Positions 42,637 through 49,605 of a DNA stretch of 64,000 nt are shown in pieces; position 1 is the first letter of the stretch; the number at the start of each line of letters is the position of its first letter. The notes beneath the pieces were generated by a model that did no database searches, was not told where the DNA came from, and saw nothing but the letters and a program-made list of their open reading frames with translations. The stretch spans positions 1,369,961 to 1,433,960 of the forward strand of contig CAWJNZ010000007.1 of the NCBI GenBank assembly GCA_963844405.1, read 5' to 3'. The stretch is from DASSUW01 sp963844405 (GTDB taxonomy: Bacteria > Actinomycetota > Thermoleophilia > Solirubrobacterales > Solirubrobacteraceae). Made by a program: the position numbers and the translations under genes.

Positions 42637-44241
42637 TCATGCTCGGCGTCCAAGAGTATTCCGCGCCTGCGCGCCGATCAGCGCCAGCGCGGCCGCCGCC
42701 ACGGCGCCGGCCGCCATGCCGCGCGGCTCGGGCAGGCCCGCCCAGCCGGTCACGGCTGCCGTCCCGGCGCCCAGCGCGGCGGCCCACGCGGCCGCGCCGG
42801 CGACGTCGAGCGCGAGCGAGCGGCCGCGGACGAGCCACGGCAGCGTGACCGCCGCGATCGCCCAGAGCGGCGCGAGAAGGAGCGCGCCCGAGGTCGCGAC
42901 CGTCTCGAGCGAGTCGGTCGCCGTGCCGGGCCTGGTGCCGAGCGCGAGGTGGCGGTCGAGCAGCGGCTCGGCGAGCAGCAGCCACCACAGGCCCGTCGCG
43001 CCGAGCGCGGCGCGGGTCCACAGGCCGCCGGCGCGACCGGCGACGGCGGGGTAGGCGCCCGCGAGGCCGGCGAGGCCCAGCACGGGGGCGGCCGCCGGCA
43101 GCGACCACGTCAGCCCACGATGACGCAGGAGCAGCGGCGGCACGACGGCCGCGGCGGCGACGAGGCCGGCGGCGGCCGGCCACGGCTCGGCGAGCGCGGC
43201 AACACAGCCGGCGGCGGCGACCAGCCACCCCGCCCGCGGGAAGAGCGCGACGATCACGAAGGCGGCGGCCGCCGCCATCGCCGGCTCTTCGCCCGCCTCC
43301 CTCACCGCCAGCGCGACCAGCGCGGCGGCGGCCGCGCCGGCGGCCACGCGGCCTAGCGGCGACAGGCGGTCCGCGCGCTCGAGCGGGTGCGGGGCGATCG
43401 TGCCGCCCTCGTCGGCGACCTCGGGGAGCGCGTCGGCGAGCTCGTCGGCCAGCTCGTCGACGGTCCCGCGCGCGTCCGGGTCGGGTGCCAGCGCGCGGTC
43501 GAGCGCCGCGCACAGCGGCGCCGGCAGGTCGCGCCGCTTGGCGCGCAGCGAGGGCAGCACGGTGCCGACCAGGCGCGCGGTGGCGGCGGGCGAGGCCCCG
43601 CGCACCGGGTTGGCGCCGGCCAGCGCCTCGTAGAGCACGAGCGCCAGCGCGTAGAGGTCGGCGCGCTCGTCGACGCGGTCGCCGGCCGCCTGCTCGGGCG
43701 CCATGTAGGCCAGCGTGCCGACGACGTCGCCGGTGCGGGTGAGCGGCTCGTCGCCCGCCAGATGCGCGACGCCGAAGTCGGTGAGCTTCGCCGCCGCCCC
43801 GTCGGGCTCGTCCGGCACGATCACGTTCTGCGGCTTGACGTCGCGGTGGATGACGCCGCGCTCGTGGGCGTGGGCGAGCGCCTCGGCCAGGCCCAGGCCC
43901 ACCCGCAGGACGTCGCGGTCGCTGAGCGCGCCCTCACGCTCGAGCACGTCGAGGGTGCGCCCGCGGACGAGCTCGGAGACCAGGTAGCGGCCGCCCGCAT
44001 CCTCGCCGGCGTCGTAGACGGCCACAATGCCGGGGTGGTGCAGGCGGGCGGCGGCCAGCGCCTCGCGCTGGGACCGCTCCGGCGCCGGTCCGGCGGCCGG
44101 GATCAGCTTCAGCGCCACCACCCGGTCGAGCCGCTCGTCGTGCGCCGCGTAGACCGTCCCGAAGCCGCCGGAGCCCAGCCTGTGGCCCAGCCGGTACCGC
44201 CCGGCGACGAGCGCGTGGCCGGCGACCTCGGTGGCGTCCAT
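42637..44241 (-). CDS. Ser/Thr protein kinase fused to a polytopic membrane domain
   Basis: Predicted 534-residue protein. Kinase domain at residues ~15-270: GSGGFGTVYAA, Lys45 in VALKLI, HRDVKPQN (132-139) and DFGVAH (155-160). After ~290 come eight or more hydrophobic, Ala/Leu-rich helices to the C-terminus, with no PASTA or other extracellular domain. The fold of the membrane half is not recognised. It lies 37 bp upstream of fhaA on the same strand and so heads the envelope-signalling cluster. A longer in-frame extension over the opposite-strand gene is rejected; ATG 44241 is the start. Confidence 0.85.
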   Translation of the reverse strand: MDATEVAGHALVAGRYRLGHRLGSGGFGTVYAAHDERLDRVVALKLIPAAGPAPERSQREALAAARLHHPGIVAVYDAGEDAGGRYLVSELVRGRTLDVLEREGALSDRDVLRVGLGLAEALAHAHERGVIHRDVKPQNVIVPDEPDGAAAKLTDFGVAHLAGDEPLTRTGDVVGTLAYMAPEQAAGDRVDERADLYALALVLYEALAGANPVRGASPAATARLVGTVLPSLRAKRRDLPAPLCAALDRALAPDPDARGTVDELADELADALPEVADEGGTIAPHPLERADRLSPLGRVAAGAAAAALVALAVREAGEEPAMAAAAAFVIVALFPRAGWLVAAAGCVAALAEPWPAAAGLVAAAAVVPPLLLRHRGLTWSLPAAAPVLGLAGLAGAYPAVAGRAGGLWTRAALGATGLWWLLLAEPLLDRHLALGTRPGTATDSLETVATSGALLLAPLWAIAAVTLPWLVRGRSLALDVAGAAAWAAALGAGTAAVTGWAGLPEPRGMAAGAVAAAALALIGAQARNTLGRRA

Positions 44242-44316
44242 CCGAACCCCCTTCGACGGGGTCGGGCCGGCCCCTTCCCGCGATACGCCGGGCGGGTTGG
44301 TATTACTGGGTCCACC

Positions 44317-45429
44317 TTGTCCTTCTTCGACGAGGACGACGAGCCGCGCAGGACCCCACGGCCGCGCCGAGCGCGTCCGGCCGGCGGCGGCGTCGCCACC
44401 GCAGACAACCAGACGCTCTTGATCCGGCGCGCCGTCGCCGTCGTCGGCGGCATCCTGATCCTGCTCCTGCTGCTGTTCTTCGTCGACTCGTGCCGCGACA
44501 GCGCGCGCGAGAACGCGCTGAAGGACTACAACCGCCAGCTCTCGACGATCGCGACCGACTCGTCGCGCCAGGTCGGCGCGCCGTTCTTCGACCTGCTTTC
44601 CGAGGGCGGCGGCAGCCAGCCGCAGGACCTGCAGACCCAGATCTCCGGCTACCGGGTGCAGGCCGAGCAGCAGTACGAGCAGGCCCGCCGGCTCGACGTG
44701 CCGAGCGAGATGCGCGGAGCCCAGGAGTCGGCGCTGATCGCGCTCGAGTGGCGGCGCGACGGGCTGGACAAGATCGCCCAGGCGATCCGTCCGGCGCTCG
44801 GCGACGAGAGCGAGCAGGCCGACCAGGCGATCGAGGACATCGCCGGCCAGATGGCGGTGTTCATGGCCTCGGACGTGGCGTGGGAGACGCGCGTGATCCC
44901 GTTCATCCAGAACGCGCTCGAGGAGCAGGAGATCGGCGGGCAGGAGACCAGCGAATCGCCGTTCCTGCCCAGCAGCCAGTGGCTGGAGGCCCAGACGGTC
45001 GCCGAAGCGCTCGACCAGCAGCTCACCAGCGGCGACGAGGGCGGCGAGCCGACCGGCCCGGGCCTGCACGGCTCCGGCCTGGACTCGACGAACTACGGCG
45101 ACGTCACGCTGCAGCCGGGCGTGACCAACCGGGTGACCTACGAGCCGAGCACGCCGTTCGTCGTGAACTTCACCAACCAGGGCGAGAACGACGAGTTCGA
45201 CGTCAAGGTGACGCTGCGGATCACGCGCGAGGGCGGCGACCCGATCACGCTGTCGGACACGGTGCCGCGGGTGGCGACGGGCGAGAGCGCCAGCGTCGAG
45301 CTCCCGCTCGACGAACAGCCGCCGCTCGACACCGCGGTCGAGGTCCGCGTCAACGTCGCGAAGGTGCCCGGCGAGCAGAAGGTCGACAACAACAGCTCGC
45401 GGTATCCGGCGCTCTTCTCGCGCGGATAA
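44317..45429 (+). CDS. Single-pass membrane protein with extracellular CARDB-like C-terminal domain
   Basis: Predicted 370-residue protein beginning LSFFDEDDEPRRTPRPRR, then a helix VVGGILILLLLLFFVDSC, a helical extracellular region (VQAEQQYEQARRLDVPSEMR) and a C-terminal beta domain (PFVVNFTNQGENDEFDVKV, VNVAKVPGEQKVDNN) like CARDB or immunoglobulin-type adhesive modules. The start is TTG at 44317, with TATTAC 10 nt upstream and no Shine-Dalgarno. Divergent from the membrane-kinase gene by 75 bp. Function unknown; the cluster suggests a cell-envelope role. Confidence 0.75.
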   Translation: MSFFDEDDEPRRTPRPRRARPAGGGVATADNQTLLIRRAVAVVGGILILLLLLFFVDSCRDSARENALKDYNRQLSTIATDSSRQVGAPFFDLLSEGGGSQPQDLQTQISGYRVQAEQQYEQARRLDVPSEMRGAQESALIALEWRRDGLDKIAQAIRPALGDESEQADQAIEDIAGQMAVFMASDVAWETRVIPFIQNALEEQEIGGQETSESPFLPSSQWLEAQTVAEALDQQLTSGDEGGEPTGPGLHGSGLDSTNYGDVTLQPGVTNRVTYEPSTPFVVNFTNQGENDEFDVKVTLRITREGGDPITLSDTVPRVATGESASVELPLDEQPPLDTAVEVRVNVAKVPGEQKVDNNSSRYPALFSRG

Positions 45430-45447
45430 CGAGATCGCGGGGGCCCC

Positions 45448-45488
45448 GCCCAACGGGCCATTCCGTCATGTGCGATGTCCCGTTGGGC
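45448..45488. repeat. Inverted repeat with 21-nt loop
   Basis: Perfect 10-bp arms GCCCAACGGG (45448-45457) and CCCGTTGGGC (45479-45488), between the gene ending at 45429 and the DUF4446 gene. It can act as a hairpin terminator or as an operator upstream of the TACACT promoter element; no T-run follows. Confidence 0.5.
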
Positions 45489-45499
45489 ACCCCCGTTCG

Positions 45500-45505
45500 T
45501 ACACT
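45500..45505 (+). promoter_or_regulatory. Candidate -10 element of the DUF4446-pheA pair
   Basis: TACACT ends 8 nt before the GTG at 45514, without a Shine-Dalgarno sequence, suggesting a leaderless transcript. An identical hexamer precedes the HNH gene. No clear -35. Confidence 0.45.
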
Positions 45506-45513
45506 CTCGCGGC

Positions 45514-46038
45514 GTGAACGAGCTGACCGAACCGGCGGGCATCGCCGCGCTCGCGGCGGGGGCCGTCGGGCTGCTCGCGCTCGTCATGGCGCTCGTGCTC
45601 GCGGTCAAGCTGCGCCGGATGCGCGTTGCCCAGGAGGTCGTGCTCGGGCCGGCCGGGCGTGACGACCTCGTCGCCCACGCGAGCGCGCTCCAGACCGCCT
45701 TCGAGTCGCTCCACGGGCGGGTCGAGGAGGTGGCGGAGCGGCTCGACGCCCGGATGAGCGCCGGCGAGCGCCGGCTCGACGGGGCGATCGCCCACCGCGC
45801 GCTCGTGCGCTACGACGCCTACGGCGAGCTGTCCGGCCACCAGTCCACGTCGCTGGCGCTGCTCGATGCCGCCCGCAACGGCGTGGTGCTCTCCTGCATC
45901 GCCCACCGCGACAACGCCCGCCTGTACTGCAAGCAGGTGCACGACGGGCGAGGCGAGCACGAGTTGTCGCCGGAGGAGGACGAGGCGATCCGGCTCGCGC
46001 TGACCGACAGCGCCCCGCGCACGGTCACGCTCGACTGA
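45514..46038 (+). CDS. DUF4446-family membrane protein
   Basis: Predicted 174-residue protein: a membrane helix at ~12-35 (AAGAVGLLALVMALVLAVKL), a coiled linker, and a C-terminal DUF4446 core with VRYDAYGELSGHQSTSLALL, DAARNGVVLSCIAHRDNARL and LSPEEDEAIRLAL. Function unknown; it is widespread in Gram-positives, often near the origin. GTG 45514 is preferred to an upstream ATG because homologues start just before the helix. Its stop overlaps the pheA start by one base. Confidence 0.82.
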   Translation: MNELTEPAGIAALAAGAVGLLALVMALVLAVKLRRMRVAQEVVLGPAGRDDLVAHASALQTAFESLHGRVEEVAERLDARMSAGERRLDGAIAHRALVRYDAYGELSGHQSTSLALLDAARNGVVLSCIAHRDNARLYCKQVHDGRGEHELSPEEDEAIRLALTDSAPRTVTLD

Positions 46039-46887
46039 TGCGGGTCGGTTACCTGGGTCCGGACGGGACGGTCAGCCACGAGGCCCTGATGACCGCGCCG
46101 GGCGCCGAGGCGTTCGAGCTGGCGCCCCAGCCGACGCTCCACGAGGCGGTGATCGCCGTCCACGACGGGGCGGTCGACCGCGCGCTGGTGCCGATCGAGA
46201 ACTCGCTCGAGGGCTCGGTCAACCCGACGCTCGACGCGATCGCCTTCGAGACCGAGGACGTCGTGATCGTGGGGGAGCTGCGCCACCCGGTGCACCTGCA
46301 CCTGGTGGCCGCCGGCCCGCTCGAGCTCGAGCGAGATCCGCGCCGTGGTCTCCCACCCGCAGGCGAGCGGCCAGTCCGGCCGCTTCCTGCGCGAGGTCCT
46401 GCCCGGCGTGCCGGTGGTGGCCGCGCGCTCGACGGCCGACGCCGTGCGCCAGGTCGCCGACGGGTTCGAGTCCGGCGCGGCGGCGATCGGCACGCGCGGC
46501 GCGGCCGACCGGTACGGCTGCACGGTGCTGCGCGAGGACGTCGAGGACGACCCCGGCAGCGAGACGCGCTTCGTCTGGATCGCCCGCGCCGGCAGCGCCC
46601 CAATTGCCCATCCCCACCCACTCCAGCGCTTCAAGACGGCGCTCGTGTTCTGGGGCGCCGGATCCTCCGGCCCGGGCTGGCTGGTCCGCTGCCTGGCCGA
46701 GTTCGCCGTGCGCGACGTCAACCTCACCCGGATCGAGTCGCGGCCGCGGCGCCAGCGGCTGGGCGAGTACATGTTCTTCGTCGACCTCGACGGCCGCGTC
46801 GAGGACTCGGCGGTGGCCGCGGCCGTCGCCGGCCTGCGCGCCCACGCCGACGTGGTCCGCGTCCTCGGCTCTTTCCCGGCGGCATGA
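46038..46887 (+). CDS. pheA: PheA, prephenate dehydratase (one frameshift)
   Basis: Converts prephenate to phenylpyruvate for phenylalanine synthesis. MRVGYLGPDGTVSHEALM and VPIENSLEGSVNPTLDAI are in the first frame; after ~46332, VVSHPQASGQSGRFLREVLP, AAAIGTRGAADRYGCTVL and a C-terminal ACT regulatory domain (FKTALVFWGAG, VNLTRIESRP) are in another. One extra C in CTCGAGCGAGATC explains the break. The joined length (~282 residues) is normal. Confidence 0.88.
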
Positions 46888-46931
46888 GGTGGGTGGGTGG
46901 GTCTGCGTCACTGGCTACACTCCGCTTTCAG

Positions 46932-47531
46932 ATGGGATCCCACACCCCAGTACCACCACTGGGGTCCGCGCCGCACGACGATCACCAGTGGCGCGGATCC
47001 AATACCAACGGCACAGGCCGTTGGTCGGGTGGTCGTGTGCTGGTGCTCAACGCGACGTACGAGCCCATCAACGTCTGCACCGTGCGCCGCGCGACGGTGC
47101 TCCTGCTCAAGGAGAAGGCCGAGGTCATCGAGATCGGGCCGACCGACCTGCACTGGGCGACCGGCTCGCTGCCGAAGCCGGTCGTCATCCGCCTCGTCAC
47201 CTACGTCCGCGTCCCGCGTGACAGCCACAAGCGCAAGATCACCCGCCGCGCCGTCTTCGCGCGCGACGGCTGGGAGTGCCAGTACTGCGGCGCCAGGACG
47301 AGCCTGACCGTCGACCACGTGATCCCGCGCTCGAAGGGCGGCGGCTCGGGCTGGGACAACATCGTCGCCTCCTGCGCGCCGTGCAACCGGCGCAAGGGCG
47401 ACCGCCTGCCCCACCAGGTGAACATGCACCCGCGCGTGAAGCCGCGCACGCCGGCCGCGCACATCTTCATCCAGCTCGCGTCGCCGACGATCCCGGCGAC
47501 CTGGCGGCAGTACCTCCCGCAGGCCGCATAG
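46932..47531 (+). CDS. HNH endonuclease
   Basis: Predicted 199-residue protein. RVLVLNATYEPINVCTVRRA begins the conserved part (near residue 36). The HNH domain follows with zinc cysteines CQYC, DHVIPRSKGGGSGWDN and CAPCNRRKGDR. Such small HNH proteins are common and conserved in actinobacteria; their role is unclear (repair or phage-derived). ATG 46932 follows a TACACT hexamer by 10 nt; a start nearer residue 36 would give a more standard N-terminus. Confidence 0.85.
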   Translation: MGSHTPVPPLGSAPHDDHQWRGSNTNGTGRWSGGRVLVLNATYEPINVCTVRRATVLLLKEKAEVIEIGPTDLHWATGSLPKPVVIRLVTYVRVPRDSHKRKITRRAVFARDGWECQYCGARTSLTVDHVIPRSKGGGSGWDNIVASCAPCNRRKGDRLPHQVNMHPRVKPRTPAAHIFIQLASPTIPATWRQYLPQAA

Positions 47532-47788
47532 CCTGGATCCACCGATGATCCGTGGATGACTCGGCGCCGTGGGCCGAGTCGAGACGATCGGCCGCGCATC
47601 CTCGTGGTGGATCACTTGGTTCGCGGCCGATCGGCTCTGGCGAACGGCCACGGTGGCGAGGCGCCGTGGGGATCGGTGGATCCAGGCTTGAGCCCTTCGC
47701 TCGATTTTTCTGCGTGCCGTCGGCCCTCTGCGGGTATCTCCGCGTGCGGACCGGTTGGGGAAGCCGGCGTGGCACAAGGGAGGTAGGC
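47532..47788 (+). other. Structured spacer/leader before the M48 peptidase gene
   Basis: 257 bp without a gene. Three consecutive hairpins: ATCCAC/GTGGAT (47537-47557), GACTCGGC/GCCGAGTC (47558-47580) and a perfect 12-bp stem CGATCGGCCGCG/CGCGGCCGATCG (47585-47596 with 47622-47633). Farther on, a short GAGC/GCTC stem is followed by GATTTTTC (about 47690-47710). AAGGGAGGT at 47776 is the ribosome site. It may hold the HNH terminator plus a structured 5' leader; no known riboswitch class is recognised. Confidence 0.45.
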
Positions 47789-49276
47789 ATGGCGGATCGG
47801 ACGGGACCGTCGCTCGCGTGGCGCCTGGCGGCGGCGATCGCGCTGACGATCGGCTTCTACACGCTCGCGATCGCGATCGCCGCGGCGCTGCTCGCGGTGG
47901 CCATCCTCCCGTGGGTGCTGGGCGAGAGCAGCAACGTGTGGGTGACGCTGACGTGCTTCGTCCTCGGCGTGACGATCCTCGTCGCGATCTTCCCGCGCCG
48001 CCAGAAGTACGAGCCGCAGGGCGTCCGCCTGACGGCCGAGAAGCAGCCGCGGCTGCTCGCGATGATCGACGAGGAGGCGCGCGGGACCGGCGCACGAGCG
48101 CCCGACGAGGTCTACGGCACGCTCGAGGTCAACGCCGCCGTCGCCCAGACGCGCGGGCGGCGGGTGATGATCGTCGGCCTGCCGCTGCTGCACGTGCTCT
48201 CCGAGCGCGGCCTGCGCGGGATCATCGCCCACGAGTTCGGCCACTACGCTGGCGGCGACACGCGGCTGGGGCCGTGGATCTGGCGCACCTACGACGGCGT
48301 CGCGCGCACGATCGACCACCTCAGCGACGAGGACGGCGACGAGGGCTGGACGCAGAAGGCGGTCCGGCTCCCGTTCATCTGGTACGGCCGCGCGTTCATG
48401 CGGATCACCGCCGGCATCAAGCGCCGGCAGGAGTTCGCCGCCGACCGCATGGCCGCCAACCGCGCCGGCCGCGACACCTACGCCGAGGCGCTGCGCCGCA
48501 GCCACGCCTACGCCCCGGCGTTCGACGCCTACTGGGAGCACGAGGTGGCGGCCGTCCTCGGAGCAGGCCGGCGGCCGCCGGTGGTGGCCGGCTTCGCCGC
48601 CTTCCTGCGCACCAGTGCGATCGACCAGGCGGCGAGCAGCTTCCTCGACGACCAGATGAAGGAGAAGACGGATCCCTACGACTCGCATCCGTCGCTGAGC
48701 GAGCGGCTGGCGGCGCTGGAGGACTGCGCGCCCGGCGACGCCGACGACTCGCCGCCGGCGCTCGACCTCGTGCGCGATCCCGAAACGCTCGAGCGCGAGC
48801 TGCTCGCCGCGCTGGTCCACCCCGAGGCGGCCGATCTGCCGGCCCTCGCGTGGGACGACGTCGGCCGCGAGATCTACCTCGAGCGGGCGCGCGCGCTGAC
48901 CGGCGAGCACGGCGAGGTGCTGGGCGACGCGACGGTCGCCGAGCTCGGCGATCGCGCCCAGGAGCTCGGGCCGCTCGCCGGGCGGCTCCAGCAGCGCGAG
49001 CCGGAGCTGCCGCCGGAGGCCGCGGCCGACTTCGCCGCCACCCTGCTCGCCGAGGCGCTGCTCGTGGCGCTCGCCGACGCCGGCTGGACGGTCGACGCGG
49101 GGCTGGCCGAGCCGGTCACCGCCTGCCGCGGCGACGAGAGCGTCGACCCGTACGAGGTGGTGGGCAAGCTGCGGCAGGACACCGCGGCGGCCGACGAGTG
49201 GCGCGAGCGCGCCGCCGGCCTCGGGATCGCCGACCTGCCGTTGCGCCGACGCGCCGCGACGCGCCAGGCGGCCTGA
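47789..49276 (+). CDS. M48-family membrane metallopeptidase
   Basis: Predicted 495-residue protein. Two N-terminal membrane helices (AAAIALTIGFYTLAIAIAAA and TLTCFVLGVTILVAIF) precede the zinc peptidase motif HEFGH (near residue 149) and the third ligand region RRQEFAADRMAA. The last ~200 residues are a Glu/Ala-rich extension not usual in HtpX. It probably degrades envelope or membrane proteins. The start at 47789 is set by a strong Shine-Dalgarno; a longer upstream reading frame covers the structured spacer. Confidence 0.88.
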   Translation: MADRTGPSLAWRLAAAIALTIGFYTLAIAIAAALLAVAILPWVLGESSNVWVTLTCFVLGVTILVAIFPRRQKYEPQGVRLTAEKQPRLLAMIDEEARGTGARAPDEVYGTLEVNAAVAQTRGRRVMIVGLPLLHVLSERGLRGIIAHEFGHYAGGDTRLGPWIWRTYDGVARTIDHLSDEDGDEGWTQKAVRLPFIWYGRAFMRITAGIKRRQEFAADRMAANRAGRDTYAEALRRSHAYAPAFDAYWEHEVAAVLGAGRRPPVVAGFAAFLRTSAIDQAASSFLDDQMKEKTDPYDSHPSLSERLAALEDCAPGDADDSPPALDLVRDPETLERELLAALVHPEAADLPALAWDDVGREIYLERARALTGEHGEVLGDATVAELGDRAQELGPLAGRLQQREPELPPEAAADFAATLLAEALLVALADAGWTVDAGLAEPVTACRGDESVDPYEVVGKLRQDTAAADEWRERAAGLGIADLPLRRRAATRQAA

Positions 49277-49281
49277 ACGAA

Positions 49282-49313
49282 CGAAGGCCCGGAGTCGACG
49301 CTCCGGGCCTTCG
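49282..49313 (+). terminator. Terminator hairpin after the M48 gene
   Basis: Perfect 13-bp stem CGAAGGCCCGGAG / CTCCGGGCCTTCG with a 6-nt loop, beginning 6 bp after the stop codon. No T-run, but the stem is very stable. Confidence 0.7.
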
Positions 49314-49605
49314 CACAACTCGCTGGATCTCAGTGTCGCCAGGGCCTTACGAGGCCGGGGGGACCAACTCCGGCGCCCCTGACGACGGTGTCACGGTGTG
49401 GATTCCGCTCCAGCGGGGTCCAGCACCGGCTGGCTAGCGGCCGGACACCTCCAGGGTCCCACAAGAACTGTCACTCAACTTTGGACCACCCCCTTTCTCT
49501 GGTTCGCTCAGAGTAGCGAACCTGGAGGCGGACCATCACTGGTCGGCCGGGGAGTCTGATCGGCGACCGTCGCCGGCCGCCGATCTGCCCCGTCGGGCCC
49601 GCCGA
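49314..49605. other. Intergenic region with AT-richer patch and nested hairpins
   Basis: 292 bp without a convincing gene between the M48 gene and the gyrA stop. Stem 49448-49455/49521-49528 (CCTCCAGG/CCTGGAGG) encloses an unusually AT-rich stretch (49460-49500, with AAGAACTGTCACTCAACTTT) and a perfect 8-bp hairpin GGTTCGCT/AGCGAACC (49501-49522). GATCGGCG/CGCCGATC (49558-49585) just after gyrA could end gyrA transcription. The AT-rich part recalls insertion-sequence ends, but no transposase is present. Confidence 0.5.

Noticed and set aside
44242..45453. In-frame N-terminal extension of the membrane kinase giving a 938-residue protein
   Set aside because: The extension is antisense to the membrane/CARDB-like gene and lacks family features; kinase homology starts after ATG 44241.
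49314..49605. tmRNA or other known stable RNA
   Set aside because: No tRNA-like acceptor pair, T-loop or tag reading frame could be found on either strand.
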